A stretch of 64,000 nt of DNA from assembly GCA_963743035.1 (NCBI GenBank), contig CAVUOB010000008.1:109386-173385 (forward strand), read 5' to 3'. Below the pieces are notes generated by a model. The model was not told the origin of the DNA. It did no database searches and saw nothing but the letters and a program-made list of their open reading frames with translations. The position numbers and the translations under genes are program-made. This document shows, one piece after another, positions 1-8,781 of this stretch (its first letter is position 1; each line of letters begins with the position of its first letter). The DNA is from PALSA-911 sp963743035 (lineage in GTDB: Bacteria; Pseudomonadota; Alphaproteobacteria; Acetobacterales; Acetobacteraceae).

Positions 1-685
1 GGCCATCGTCGGGCGCAACGCCTTCGCGCACGAGGCGGGGATCCACCAGGACGGCGTGCTGAAGAACGCCGCCACCTACGAGATCATGACGCCGGAAAGC
101 GTGGGCTGGCAGAAGAACAGCCTGGTACTGGGCAAGCATTCCGGCCGTGCGGCGTTCCGCGACAAGCTGAACACGCTGGGCTACTCGGTCGGCGACAACC
201 AGCTGAACGACGCGTTCCGCCGCTTCAAGGATTTGGCCGACCGCAAGAAGGTGGTCTACGACGAGGACATCGTCGCGCTGGTGGACGACGAGGTGATGCG
301 CGACCATGAGCGCATCCGCTTCGTTTCGCTGGACCTGCGCGCCGGCTCCAAGGCGCCGCCGCAGGCCGAGCTGGAGCTGGAGGTGGACGGCGTCGTGCAC
401 AAGGCGTCGTCCTCCGGCGACGGCCCAGTGGACGCCACCTTCGCCGCGATCCGCAAGATCTTCCCGCACGAGGCCAATCTGGTGCTGTTCTCCGTCGGCG
501 CGGTGACCGAGGGCACCGACGCGCAGGCCAAGACCACGGTGCGGCTGGAGGAGAAGGGCAAGATGGTGGACGGCCAGGGTGCCGACACCGACACCATCGT
601 GGCCTCGGCGCGCGCCTATGTGCATGCGCTGAACAAGCTGCTGGTCAAGCGCGACCGCACCGAGCCGGCGGCGCTGTCCGCCTGA
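1..685 (+). CDS. leuA: 2-isopropylmalate synthase, C-terminal part (5' truncated by window edge)
   Basis: Catalyses acetyl-CoA plus 2-ketoisovalerate to 2-isopropylmalate, the first committed step of leucine synthesis, in the cytoplasm. The frame enters from the left edge (first full codon at position 2) and ends at TGA 683-685, giving about 227 codons. The visible start (NAFAHEAGIHQDGVLKN) is the conserved end of the HMGL-like TIM-barrel region. It is followed by the linker and the C-terminal LeuA allosteric domain that binds leucine. The rest of the catalytic barrel lies outside the window. Homocitrate synthase is a relative, but this C-terminal domain fits LeuA. Confidence 0.93.
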   Translation, partial: AIVGRNAFAHEAGIHQDGVLKNAATYEIMTPESVGWQKNSLVLGKHSGRAAFRDKLNTLGYSVGDNQLNDAFRRFKDLADRKKVVYDEDIVALVDDEVMRDHERIRFVSLDLRAGSKAPPQAELELEVDGVVHKASSSGDGPVDATFAAIRKIFPHEANLVLFSVGAVTEGTDAQAKTTVRLEEKGKMVDGQGADTDTIVASARAYVHALNKLLVKRDRTEPAALSA

Positions 686-699
686 CCCGGCATGGGTTG

Positions 700-724
700 C
701 CCTCTCCCGTCGGCGGGAGAGGGA
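700..724. repeat. REP-like palindrome
   Basis: CCCTCTCCC-GTCG-GCGGGAGAGGG-type hairpin just after the leuA stop. It shares its CTCTCCC...GGGAGAG arms with the repeats near 3707, 6312, 24905 and 42012. It could act as a 3' stem for leuA mRNA. Confidence 0.6.
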
Positions 725-759
725 AGCCTGCTTGGCTCAAACGAGGCACTCCATCGGCT

Positions 760-975
760 GCCTCGATTCCCGATTGTCCGGCCGTGCCGGCCGGCAACTC
801 AAGGCCGAACCGCGCAAGCGCGCGGGCGCTGCGCGCGCCTTGACTTGCCGCCCGTCCCGGCAGCTTGCTTGGGATCGAGGAAGCCGTAGATGGGCAGACC
901 TGTGGCCTGTCTGATCCCAACACTCGCTTCGTCCGCCCGGCCGGGTGGACGCAGGCACAATCAGCCATCAGACCG
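760..975 (-). repeat. Dispersed structured repeat, copy 1
   Basis: The leuA-lipoprotein gap holds no convincing gene but contains a second copy, in opposite orientation, of the element at 19425-19590. Shared blocks include CCGCGCAAGCGCGCGGGCG and GATGGGCAGACCTGTG, and both end near a GGACGCA(A/G)GCACAATCA block. The GC-rich core is enclosed by a stem (CAAGGC with GCCTTG) that differs in sequence from the other copy but still pairs. Confidence 0.6.
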
Positions 976-995
976 GGACGTCATCCCTGGCAGGG

Positions 996-1289
996 CTAGT
1001 CCGAGCCGTAGAAACTCCCCGGCGTCGCCGGCCCGACCTGAACGGAAGGGGTATAGGTGTCGCCCCCGGTTCGCACTCCCGGAAGGACCGGCGTCGCGTC
1101 CGGATTGGCCGCGGCCCCTGTCTCGGCCGCGGTCGGGGCGGGCGGCGTCAGGCTCTGGCCGGGCGAGGGGCCGGTGAGGCCGAGCTCCGCCGGCGTATAG
1201 CCGCAGGCGCCGAGCGCCACGGCCGCCACGGCCAGTCCCGATATCAGGGACATCCGGCTCAAAATCCTGTGTCGGGCTGTCGCGTCCAT
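996..1289 (-). CDS. Small lipoprotein of unknown function
   Basis: 97-residue protein not recognised as a named family. The N-terminus is basic (MDATARHRILSR) and is followed by a hydrophobic stretch ending in the lipobox LGAC at residues 26-29. It should therefore be exported, lipidated on Cys29 and held in a membrane. The mature part is Pro/Ala/Thr/Gly-rich without a visible fold. Start 1289 is chosen over a longer frame because GGAG lies 5 nt upstream and the charged n-region is kept. It is divergent from mreB, so the roughly 190-nt gap probably carries both promoters. A cell-envelope role is inference only. Confidence 0.62.
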   Translation of the reverse strand: MDATARHRILSRMSLISGLAVAAVALGACGYTPAELGLTGPSPGQSLTPPAPTAAETGAAANPDATPVLPGVRTGGDTYTPSVQVGPATPGSFYGSD

Positions 1290-1475
1290 GCCGGCTCCAT
1301 CCAAGGCGCGGCCATTCTGCCCGGTCTGATCCGCGCCGCCAAATGCCGCTTCCCCCTTGTTATCACGATTAAGCGGGGCTAAGCCCCATCGCCTCACTCT
1401 CGGGTCTCCCTTGCGTCCGGCCAGGCCTGCTTTCCGCGGCCGGCAGCCGGGTCGATGTACGAAAAGGTTTTGTCT

Positions 1476-2519
1476 ATGTTCTCCCGGCTGTTCGCCTTCA
1501 TGTCAGCCGACATGGCCATCGATCTCGGCACCGCCAACACACTGGTCTACGTCAAGGGACGCGGCATCGTGCTGGACGAGCCGTCCGTCGTCGCCATCGC
1601 CGATGTGCGCGGCAAGAAGCAGGTGCTCGCGGTCGGCGAGGAAGCCAAGATGATGCTCGGCCGCACGCCCGGCAACATCTCCGCCATCCGCCCGCTGCGC
1701 GACGGCGTGATCGCCGATTTCGAGGTGGCGGAGGAAATGATCAAGCATTTCATCCGCAAGGTGCACAACCGCCGCGGCTTCGCCTCGCCGCTGATCATCG
1801 TCTGCGTCCCCTCGGGCTCCACCGCGGTCGAGCGGCGCGCGATCCAGGAAAGTGCCGAGAGCGCCGGCGCACGCAAGGTGCTGCTGATCGAGGAGCCGAT
1901 GGCCGCCGCGATCGGCGCCGGGCTGCCGGTGACCGAGCCCTCCGGTTCCATGATCGTCGATATCGGCGGCGGCACCACGGAAGTGGCGGTCATTTCGCTC
2001 GGCGGCATCGTCTATTCGCGCAGCGTGCGCACCGGCGGCGACAAGATGGACGAGGCGATCATCAGCTACATCCGCCGCAACTTCAACCTGCTGATCGGCG
2101 AGTCCTCGGCCGAGCGGATCAAGATGGAGATCGGCGCCGCCGCCGCGCCGGAGCATGAGGAAGAGGGCCCGATCCGCGAACTGAAGGGCCGCGACCTCAT
2201 GAACGGCGTGCCGCGGGAGGTGCTGGTCAGCCAGCGCCAGATCTCCGAAAGCCTGTTCGAGCCGGTGAGCGCCATCGTCGAGGCGGTGAAGGTCGCGCTG
2301 GAGAACACCCCGCCCGAGCTCGCCGCCGACATCGTCGACAAGGGCATCGTGCTGACCGGCGGCGGCGCGCTGCTGCATCGGCTGGACCAGGTGCTGCGCG
2401 ATGCGACCGGCCTGCCGGTGGTGGTGGCCGAGGATCCGCTGCAATGCGTCGCGCTGGGCACCGGACGCGCGCTGGAAGAGATCAAGCGCCTGCGGAATGT
2501 GCTGACAAGCATGTACTGA
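1476..2519 (+). CDS. mreB: Rod shape-determining protein MreB
   Basis: Actin-like ATPase that forms membrane-associated filaments and directs lateral wall synthesis. The 347 residues match the usual MreB length. The actin fold motifs are present: phosphate-1 DLGTANTLVYVKGRGI from residue 16, phosphate-2 DIGGGTTEVAVISLGG near 162, and the adenosine motif GIVLTGGGALLHRLD near 289. An in-frame ATG exists at 1455, but MFSRLF at 1476 matches the family N-terminus (amphipathic membrane anchor) and has AAAAGG 8 nt upstream. It is first in a co-directional run with mreC, mreD, mrdA and rodA, the standard elongasome operon. Confidence 0.97.
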   Translation: MFSRLFAFMSADMAIDLGTANTLVYVKGRGIVLDEPSVVAIADVRGKKQVLAVGEEAKMMLGRTPGNISAIRPLRDGVIADFEVAEEMIKHFIRKVHNRRGFASPLIIVCVPSGSTAVERRAIQESAESAGARKVLLIEEPMAAAIGAGLPVTEPSGSMIVDIGGGTTEVAVISLGGIVYSRSVRTGGDKMDEAIISYIRRNFNLLIGESSAERIKMEIGAAAAPEHEEEGPIRELKGRDLMNGVPREVLVSQRQISESLFEPVSAIVEAVKVALENTPPELAADIVDKGIVLTGGGALLHRLDQVLRDATGLPVVVAEDPLQCVALGTGRALEEIKRLRNVLTSMY

Positions 2520-2619
2520 GGCTGGCATGGTGTAGGGTTTGGGGAGACCGGGCGCCCGCGCGTTCGGCCTTCTCCCGGGGCGCCACCCCGGAGCATGCGT
2601 CACGGGGGATGTCGCCGAC

Positions 2620-3663
2620 ATGATCCGGCTTTCCATCCCGGCCCGGCAGGCATTGGCGAAGCTGACGCTGCCGGTGCTGGTCGTCGCCGCTTTCGCGCTG
2701 CTGCTGCTCGGCAAGGCCGACGCCTTGCTGGCGGAGCGCGCACGCACCGCCCTGGCCGACGCGCTGGCGCCGATCTACGCGGTGCTGTCCGAGCCGCTGG
2801 GGCGCGTGCGCGCGGTGGTCTCCGAGTTCGACGAATTGCTGACCGTGCGCGGCGAGAATGTCCGCCTGCGCGAGGAGAACGAGCGGCTGCGGCGCTGGCA
2901 GGCGGTCGCGCTGGCGCTGGACGCGGAGAACCAGCGGCTGCGCGCCAACCTGCACTGGATCCCCGATCCCGCCCCGGCCTTCGTGACCGCGCGCGTGGTG
3001 GCCGATGCCGGCGGCGTCTACGCCCGCGCCGTGCTGCTGGCGCTCGGCCCCAATCACGGCATCGCCAAGGGACAGATCGCGCTCGACGAGCGCGGACTGG
3101 TCGGGCGCGTGACGGAGGTCGGCGCGCGCACCGCGCGGGTGCTGCTGCTGACCGATCTGAACAGCCGCATTCCGGTGATCCTGGAAACCAGCCGCGCCCG
3201 TGCGATCCTGGTCGGCACCAACGGCGCCCGGCCGCGGCTGACCTATTGGTCCGAAGGCGCGGTGCCGGCCGAGGGCGAACGCGTGGTGACCAGCGCCGAA
3301 GCCGGCGCCTTCCCCGCCAATCTGCCGGTCGGCACCGTGCATTACAGCGCCTCCAACGTGCCCGAGGTGGAACCGAGTGCGAGGCTCGATCGCCTGGAGG
3401 TCGTGCGCATCTTCGACTACGGCCTGCGCGGCATCGTCTCGCCGGAGGCGAGCGGCAGGCCAGTCTCGCCGGAGGCGGGCGCCAGGCCACAGGCGTCCGA
3501 GCCAGGCGCGCGCCCCACCACCTCGGTCGACACCAGCGGCCGGGCCGCCCCGGAAAAGCCTGCTCCGGAAAAGCCGGCCGCGGAAAAGATCGGGCCCGAC
3601 AAGGCGGTGCCAGAAAAGCCCGGGGACAAGGCGCCGGCCAAGGCCGGCGAGGCGAGGCGCTGA
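2620..3663 (+). CDS. mreC: Rod shape-determining protein MreC
   Basis: Periplasmic scaffold of the elongasome that links MreB/MreD with PBP2. Residues about 13-31 form one membrane anchor. Residues about 60-100 form a coiled coil (ENVRLREENERLRRW region), followed by the MreC beta-barrel core to about residue 270. The last 70 residues are an unusual low-complexity Pro/Ala/Lys/Glu tail with repeated SPEAxxRP and (A)PEKPA units, absent from short MreCs. The start ATG at 2620 (MIRLSIPARQALAK) puts the anchor at the correct place. A longer in-frame start at 2539 would add 27 residues without family support. Confidence 0.93.
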   Translation: MIRLSIPARQALAKLTLPVLVVAAFALLLLGKADALLAERARTALADALAPIYAVLSEPLGRVRAVVSEFDELLTVRGENVRLREENERLRRWQAVALALDAENQRLRANLHWIPDPAPAFVTARVVADAGGVYARAVLLALGPNHGIAKGQIALDERGLVGRVTEVGARTARVLLLTDLNSRIPVILETSRARAILVGTNGARPRLTYWSEGAVPAEGERVVTSAEAGAFPANLPVGTVHYSASNVPEVEPSARLDRLEVVRIFDYGLRGIVSPEASGRPVSPEAGARPQASEPGARPTTSVDTSGRAAPEKPAPEKPAAEKIGPDKAVPEKPGDKAPAKAGEARR

Positions 3664-3706
3664 TGCCCGCCGCAACCCTGTCCGCCCCCACCCCCACCAA
3701 CATCCC

Positions 3707-3816
3707 CCCCTCTCCCCCGCTTCGGGGGAGAGGGCAGGGTGAGGGGGCCTTAGCACCAGCACGAACGACGCAGATTTCCTCTCTCCCCCCTCTCCCCCAA
3801 AGCGGGGGAGAGGGCG
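3707..3816. repeat. Two REP-like palindromes between mreC and mreD
   Basis: Hairpin 1 is CTCTCCCCC-GCTT-CGGGGGAGAG followed by GGCAGGGTGAGGGGG. Hairpin 2 is CTCTCCCCC-AAAG-CGGGGGAGAG. The same module recurs near 6312-6410 and 42012. These elements sit in an operon, so they may modulate mRNA stability or translation of mreD. Confidence 0.7.
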
Positions 3817-3836
3817 AAGTCACGGCTTGCTCCGTG

Positions 3837-4391
3837 ATGCCGCCGTTCGATCGCGTGCCCGGCATCCGCCCGCGGCCCAGCCTGGGACGGCGGCTGGACA
3901 TGGCGGCGCGGGCCGGCTTTCCCGCCACCTGCACCGTCCTGCTGATGCTGCTGGCCGCGGTGCCGTTCGGCTTTGCCGGCCAGGCGGCGCTGATCCCGGC
4001 GGTGGCGACGATCTCGGTGTATTTCTGGACGCTGTTCCGCCCGGCCTCAATGCCGCCGGTGGTGGTGTTCCCGATCGGCCTGCTGCTTGATCTGCTCGGC
4101 TATCTGCCGCTCGGCGTCGGCGTGCTGGTCCTGCTGGCGGTGCATGGCTTCGCGCTGCGCTGGCAGCGTTTCCTCGCGCGCCAGAGCTTCGTGCTGATCT
4201 GGATCGCCTTCGCCGGCTTTGCCGCCGCCGCCGCCGCTTTGTGCTGGGCGTTGGCGTCGCTGCTCGGGTTCCGGTTGCTGCCGCCCGGCTCGGCGGCGTT
4301 CCAGTGCGTCGTCGCGGTCGCGCTCTATCCGGCGCTGGTGGTGCTGTTCAGCCGCGCCCATCGTTCCATCGCCGCGCCCGAGCAGGCCTAG
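3837..4391 (+). CDS. mreD: Rod shape-determining protein MreD
   Basis: Integral membrane partner of MreC in the elongasome. 184 residues, typical for the family. About 20 cytoplasmic N-terminal residues precede five hydrophobic segments, including the conserved VFPIGLLLDLLGYLPLG region near residue 80. The frame is open far upstream, but only the part from ATG 3837 (MPPFDRVPG) resembles MreD. No strong Shine-Dalgarno site precedes it, and the REP pair lies directly upstream. It ends 12 nt before mrdA. Confidence 0.9.
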   Translation: MPPFDRVPGIRPRPSLGRRLDMAARAGFPATCTVLLMLLAAVPFGFAGQAALIPAVATISVYFWTLFRPASMPPVVVFPIGLLLDLLGYLPLGVGVLVLLAVHGFALRWQRFLARQSFVLIWIAFAGFAAAAAALCWALASLLGFRLLPPGSAAFQCVVAVALYPALVVLFSRAHRSIAAPEQA

Positions 4392-4403
4392 GGGGATCGT
4401 GGC

Positions 4404-6266
4404 ATGAAGCGCGAGACCAAGCACACCGGCGTCTTTACCCGTCGCGCCCTGCTGCTGATGGGCGGGCAGGTGGCGCTGCTCGGCGGCCTCGGCGCGCAGC
4501 TCTACAAGGTCCAGGTGCTCGACGGCGCGCGCTATGCGACGCTGGCCGACGAGAACCGCATCAGCGCCCGGCTGATCGCGCCGCCGCGCGGACGCATCCT
4601 CGACCGCTTCGGCACCGTGCTCGGCGGCAACCGGATCAACTGGCGCGCCTTGCTGATCGCCGAGCAGACCACGGACACCAGCAGCACGCTGGAGAATTTC
4701 TCCCGCATCGTGCCGCTGGCGGAGCACGAGAGGGCGCGGATCGAGCGCGACGTGCACCGCCATCGCCGCTTCATCCCGATCATGGTGCGGGAATTCCTCA
4801 GCTGGGAGGACATGGCGCGGATCGAGGTGAACGCCCCGGACCTGCCCGGCATCATGGTGGATGTCGGCACCACCCGCGTCTATCCGTTCAAGGAGGAGTT
4901 TGCGCACCTGGTCGGCTACGTGGCGCCGCCGAACGAGGCGGACGTGGCCGACGAACCGATGCTGGCGCTGCCGGGCATCCGCGTCGGGCGCGCCGGGGTG
5001 GAGAAGTTCCACGACGTGACGCTGCGCGGCCGCGCCGGCGCGGTGCAGCTGGAAGTCAACGCGGTCGGCCGGGTGATCCGCGAACTGGACCGCCAGGAAG
5101 GCACCCAGGGCCTGGATGTCGGCCTGACCCTGGACAGCGGGCTGCAGGAGGCCGTCAGCAAGCGCCTGGGCGAGGAGAGCGCTTCTGCCGTGGTGCTGGA
5201 TTGCCGCAACGGCGAGGTGCTGGCGATGGTGTCCAACCCGTCCTTCGACCCGACGCTGTTCAATTCCGGCGTGTCGCAGGCGCAATGGGCGGAATGGACC
5301 CGCAACCGCCGCGCGCCGCTGATCAGCAAGGCCTCCGCCGGGCTCTACGCTCCCGGCTCGACGTTCAAGATGTGCGTGGCGCTGGCCGGGCTGAACGCGC
5401 GCACCATCACGCCGGGGGATCGGATCTCCTGCCCCGGCTATCTCGATCTCGGCGACACTCGTTTCCATTGCTGGAGCAAGAACGGGCATGGCGCGCTCGA
5501 TCTGCGCGGCGCGCTGAAGAATTCCTGCGACGTGTATTTCTACGAAGTGGCCCGGCGCACCGGCATCGACCGGATCGCCGCCATGGGCCACCGGCTGGGC
5601 CTCGGCGTGGATCCCACCATCGACCTGCCGGGCGCGCGCGCCGGCATGATCCCGACCCGCGCCTGGCGGCGGGGGCAGGGCAAGGCCTGGAACATCGGCG
5701 ATGCCATCGTCAGCGGCATCGGCCAGGGCTACATCCAGCTCACCCCGCTGCAGCTCGCCACCTATACCGCGCGCGTGGCCACCGGCCGCGCGATCGAGCC
5801 GCATCTGACCCGCAGCATCGCCGGCGTGCTGCAGCCCGGTTCCCACCCTGAGGACTGGGCCAGCCTCGACCTGCCCGAGCGCGATCTGCATCTGGTGCGC
5901 GAAGGCATGTGGGCGGTGGTCAACGAGGCCGGCGGCACCGCGCCGGTCGCCCGGCTGGCCGATGGCCACGGCCAGTTCGCCGGCAAGACCGGCTCCTCGC
6001 AGGTCCGCCGGGTGTCGCGCGAGCTGCGCGAACGCGGCGGCTTCAAATCCGAGAACCTGCCCTGGGAATACCGCCCGCACGCGCTGTTCGTCGGCTACGC
6101 GCCCTATGACGCGCCGCGCTATGCCGTGTCCGTGGTGGTCGAGCACGGCAACGCCGGTGCCGCCACCGCCGGGCCGGTGGCGCGCGACATCATGGCCGAG
6201 ACCCTGCGGCGCGACCCGGCCAACCGCACCGAGCCGCAGGGCGCCAAGGTGGCGGACCGGAGCTGA
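4404..6266 (+). CDS. mrdA: Penicillin-binding protein 2
   Basis: Class B monofunctional transpeptidase that crosslinks lateral peptidoglycan during elongation, paired with RodA. 620 residues: short cytoplasmic tail, one TM at about 13-33, PBP dimerisation domain, then the transpeptidase domain. The catalytic motifs are intact: SxxK with Ser319 (PGSTFKM), SxD at Ser374 (NSCD) and KTG at Lys528 (GKTGSS). GGGGG lies about 8 nt upstream of ATG 4404. A REP pair separates it from rodA. Confidence 0.96.
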   Translation: MKRETKHTGVFTRRALLLMGGQVALLGGLGAQLYKVQVLDGARYATLADENRISARLIAPPRGRILDRFGTVLGGNRINWRALLIAEQTTDTSSTLENFSRIVPLAEHERARIERDVHRHRRFIPIMVREFLSWEDMARIEVNAPDLPGIMVDVGTTRVYPFKEEFAHLVGYVAPPNEADVADEPMLALPGIRVGRAGVEKFHDVTLRGRAGAVQLEVNAVGRVIRELDRQEGTQGLDVGLTLDSGLQEAVSKRLGEESASAVVLDCRNGEVLAMVSNPSFDPTLFNSGVSQAQWAEWTRNRRAPLISKASAGLYAPGSTFKMCVALAGLNARTITPGDRISCPGYLDLGDTRFHCWSKNGHGALDLRGALKNSCDVYFYEVARRTGIDRIAAMGHRLGLGVDPTIDLPGARAGMIPTRAWRRGQGKAWNIGDAIVSGIGQGYIQLTPLQLATYTARVATGRAIEPHLTRSIAGVLQPGSHPEDWASLDLPERDLHLVREGMWAVVNEAGGTAPVARLADGHGQFAGKTGSSQVRRVSRELRERGGFKSENLPWEYRPHALFVGYAPYDAPRYAVSVVVEHGNAGAATAGPVARDIMAETLRRDPANRTEPQGAKVADRS

Positions 6267-6309
6267 TGGGGTGAACAGGATGCAGATGCACGGCTTGTCC
6301 CGCCGCCCC

Positions 6310-6415
6310 AATCTCCCCCTCTCCACCGCCTTCGGGGGAGAGGGCAGGGTGAGGGGGATGCCGGCGCGCCCCCTCACCCCTCCCTCTCCCCCTGAAGCGG
6401 GGGAGAGGGGGATCT
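6310..6415. repeat. REP-like inverted pair between mrdA and rodA
   Basis: Two facing copies of the CTCTCC...GGGGGAGAG module flanked by the GGCAGGGTGAGGGGG extension, the same family as at 3707-3816. Within the operon it can fold into two hairpins or one long one. Confidence 0.7.
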
Positions 6416-6431
6416 CTCTGAGGATCTTGCC

Positions 6432-7577
6432 ATGATGCAGCGGCGATTGATCCGGGAGGCGTCGTTCGACCTCACCGGCAAGCTCTGGCGGGTAAGCTGG
6501 GGCTATGTGCTGCTGCTGTGCATGCTGGCGGGCATCGGCTACGCCGCGCTCTACAGCGCCGCGGGCGGGGCGCCGGAACCCTATGCGACCAAGCACGCGC
6601 TGCGCTTCGCCTTCGGCCTGGTGCTGATGATCGGCATCGCGATGGTCGATATCCGCTTCATCGCCCGGCTGGCCTGGCCCTGCTACGCCGGCGGCGTGGC
6701 GCTGCTGTTGCTGGTGATGCACATGGGCCGCGTCGGCAAGGGCGCGCAGCGCTGGATCGACATCGGCGGGCTGCAATTGCAGCCGAGCGAGCTGATGAAG
6801 ATCGCGCTGGTGCTGGCGCTGGCCGCCTGGTTCCACCGGGCGTCGTGGGAGCGGATCGGCAATCCGCTGTTCCTGATCCCGCCGGTGATCGCGGTGCTGA
6901 TCCCGGTCGGGCTGATCCTGAAGGAACCCAATCTCGGCACCGCCGTGATCACGCTGTTGGTCGGCGGCTCGGTGTTCTTCGCCGCCGGGGTGCGGCTGTG
7001 GAAATTCCTGCTGCTCGTGCTGCCGGTGCCGTTCGCCGCCCAGATCGCCTACAGCCATCTGCACGACTACCAGCGCGCCCGCATCGACACCTTCATGAAC
7101 CCGGAGAGCGATCCGCTGGGTGCGGGCTACAACATCATCCAGTCCAAGATCGCGCTCGGCGCCGGCGGGATGTGGGGCAAGGGCTTCCTGCAGGGCACCC
7201 AGGGCCATCTGAACTTCCTGCCGGAGAAGCAGACCGACTTCATCTTCACCATGGTCGGCGAGGAGTTCGGCCTGGTCGGCAGCCTGGCCGCGATCGGGCT
7301 GCTGGCGCTGATCGTGCTGGGCGGCATGGCGATCGCGCTGAACTGCCGCCACCAGTTCGGCCGGCTGGTGGCGCTGGGCATCTCGTTCAATTTCTTCATG
7401 TACGTGTTCGTCAACATCGCCATGGTGATGGGCGTCATCCCCGTCGGCGGCGTGCCGCTGCCGCTGGTGTCGCATGGCGGGTCGGCCATGCTGACCGTCA
7501 TGGCCGGCTTCGGCATCCTGATGTCCGTGCACGTCCATCGCGACGTGGAGTTCGGCAACAGGAACGACGATCTCTGA
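6432..7577 (+). CDS. mrdB: Rod shape-determining protein RodA (SEDS glycosyltransferase)
   Basis: Peptidoglycan polymerase of the SEDS family that works with PBP2. 381 residues with about ten hydrophobic segments. Family landmarks are GAQRWIDIGGLQLQPSELMK near residue 110, FTMVGEEFGLVGS near 272, and the C-terminal PLPLVSHGGSAMLTVMAGFG. The start at the first of two ATGs (6432) has AGGA 7 nt upstream. Last recognisable elongasome gene of the operon. Its stop codon overlaps the frame of the DUF3293 gene. Confidence 0.96.
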   Translation: MMQRRLIREASFDLTGKLWRVSWGYVLLLCMLAGIGYAALYSAAGGAPEPYATKHALRFAFGLVLMIGIAMVDIRFIARLAWPCYAGGVALLLLVMHMGRVGKGAQRWIDIGGLQLQPSELMKIALVLALAAWFHRASWERIGNPLFLIPPVIAVLIPVGLILKEPNLGTAVITLLVGGSVFFAAGVRLWKFLLLVLPVPFAAQIAYSHLHDYQRARIDTFMNPESDPLGAGYNIIQSKIALGAGGMWGKGFLQGTQGHLNFLPEKQTDFIFTMVGEEFGLVGSLAAIGLLALIVLGGMAIALNCRHQFGRLVALGISFNFFMYVFVNIAMVMGVIPVGGVPLPLVSHGGSAMLTVMAGFGILMSVHVHRDVEFGNRNDDL

Positions 7578-7942
7578 TCGCGTCGCCGGATCCCCGGCTG
7601 CTGGCGGCCTATCGCGCCACCGCCTACGCCGCCGGCGGCGTGGAGATGCGGATCGGGCGGCGCGTGCGCGGCCTCGGTCGGACCTCGGTATGGCTGACCG
7701 CCTGGAACCCGCGCTCGCGGCTCATGCCGGAGGGCTGGAACCGGCGCATGCAGGCCCATCTGCGCGCCTGTCTGACAGGTATGGAGATCCGCGACGGCGA
7801 GGGGCGCCTGCGACGCTGGCGGGAGGAGATGCTGCTGGTCGCCATCGATCCGCGCCGGGCCGCGGTGCTGGCGCGCCGCTTCCGCCAGCACGCCATCGTC
7901 GTGGTCGCGCCCGGGCGGAAGGCCCGGCTGGTGCTGCTTTAA
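7574..7942 (+). CDS. DUF3293 family protein, non-canonical start
   Basis: 122-codon frame resembling DUF3293: LLAAYRATAY at the N-terminus, then VWLTAWNPRSRLMPEGWNRRM, where N and R are conserved, and ...RWREEMLLVAI. Function unknown. No ATG, GTG or TTG lies between the domain start and the end of rodA. The nearest candidates are CTG at 7574, overlapping the rodA stop as CTGA with AGGA 10 nt upstream, or GTG at 7640, which would cut the conserved N-terminus. An indel that removed the true start is also possible. It meets tam tail to tail, sharing four bases of stop codon. Confidence 0.6.
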   Translation: MIASPDPRLLAAYRATAYAAGGVEMRIGRRVRGLGRTSVWLTAWNPRSRLMPEGWNRRMQAHLRACLTGMEIRDGEGRLRRWREEMLLVAIDPRRAAVLARRFRQHAIVVVAPGRKARLVLL

Positions 7943-8766
7943 GCGCGAGCCAGCAGGAACAGCCGGCGGAACGGCAGCAAGGTCGTCCCGTCTGCGCGGC
8001 GCGGGTAATGCGGGCGCACGGCCTCGGCATAGGCCTGGCGGAACGCGGCCCGCTGGTCCGCGGGCAGTTTTTCGAGGAACGGGCGCAGGCTGCTGCCCGC
8101 CGCCCATTCGACGGCCGCGTCCTCGCCCTGCAGCACGTGCAGGTAGGTCGTCTCCCAGATATCCAGCGCGGCGACATGCGGGCGCAGGATGTCCCAATAG
8201 GCGCCGGGCTCCAGCACCGGCGGCGCGGCGCCGACGCCCTGCAGCGCCTGCGCCCAGGGGCCCTGTTCGGCGACGGTGTGCTGCAGCGCCCGCAGCGGCG
8301 CGTTGTGCATCGCCGGCATCTGCACCGCCAGCACCCCGCCCGGCGCGAGCAGCCCGGCCAGGCGCGGAAACAGCCCCTCGTGCCCGCCGACCCAGTGCAG
8401 CGCGGCGTTGGAGTAGATCAGATCTGGCGCTGGGCCGTCCGGGCGCCAGGTGGCGAAATCGCCCTCGATGAAATCTGCATCAGGCACCGCCGCGCGCGCC
8501 TTCTCCAGCATGGCCGGGGAGCCGTCCACGCCCACCAGCCGCGCCGCCGGGAAGCGCCGGCGCAGGATCGCCGTGACGTTGCCGGGGCCGCAGCCGAGAT
8601 CGACCACGCCGGCGGGCGCCGTCAGCGGCACCTGCGCCAACAGGTCCAGGGCCGGGCGCAGCCGCTCATCGCCGAAGCGCAGATATTGCATCGGATCCCA
8701 GTCGTGCGCAGCATCGGGGGCTTGCGCCGGATCGGGCTTGGCGGCCTCGCGGGCGGTGTCGGTCAT
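7939..8766 (-). CDS. tam: Trans-aconitate 2-methyltransferase
   Basis: SAM-dependent methyltransferase expected to methylate trans-aconitate, a by-product that inhibits aconitase. 275 residues, class I Rossmann fold. Motif I is VVDLGCGPGNVT near residue 62, preceded by DWDPxQYLRFGDERLRPALDLL, which is typical of Tam. FSNAALHWV-like YSNAALHWVG and GGVLAVQMP also fit. The start is ATG 8766 with AAGGAG 7 nt upstream, rather than the in-frame ATG at 8787, which lies inside a tandem repeat. Last gene of a minus-strand set with the flavoprotein and TVP38 genes. Confidence 0.85.
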   Translation of the reverse strand: MTDTAREAAKPDPAQAPDAAHDWDPMQYLRFGDERLRPALDLLAQVPLTAPAGVVDLGCGPGNVTAILRRRFPAARLVGVDGSPAMLEKARAAVPDADFIEGDFATWRPDGPAPDLIYSNAALHWVGGHEGLFPRLAGLLAPGGVLAVQMPAMHNAPLRALQHTVAEQGPWAQALQGVGAAPPVLEPGAYWDILRPHVAALDIWETTYLHVLQGEDAAVEWAAGSSLRPFLEKLPADQRAAFRQAYAEAVRPHYPRRADGTTLLPFRRLFLLARA

Positions 8767-8781
8767 CTTGCATCTCCTTGC

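Noticed and set aside
890..1382. Plus-strand frames in the leuA-mreB gap
   Set aside because: Arg/Pro/Ser-rich translations over a repeat and opposite a lipoprotein with a clear lipobox and ribosome site.
4047..7538. Antisense open frame of 1163 codons opposite mreD, mrdA and rodA
   Set aside because: His/Gln/Asp/Arg-rich composition typical of the antisense of GC3-rich genes, no family motif, no ribosome site; mrdA and rodA on the other strand are certain.
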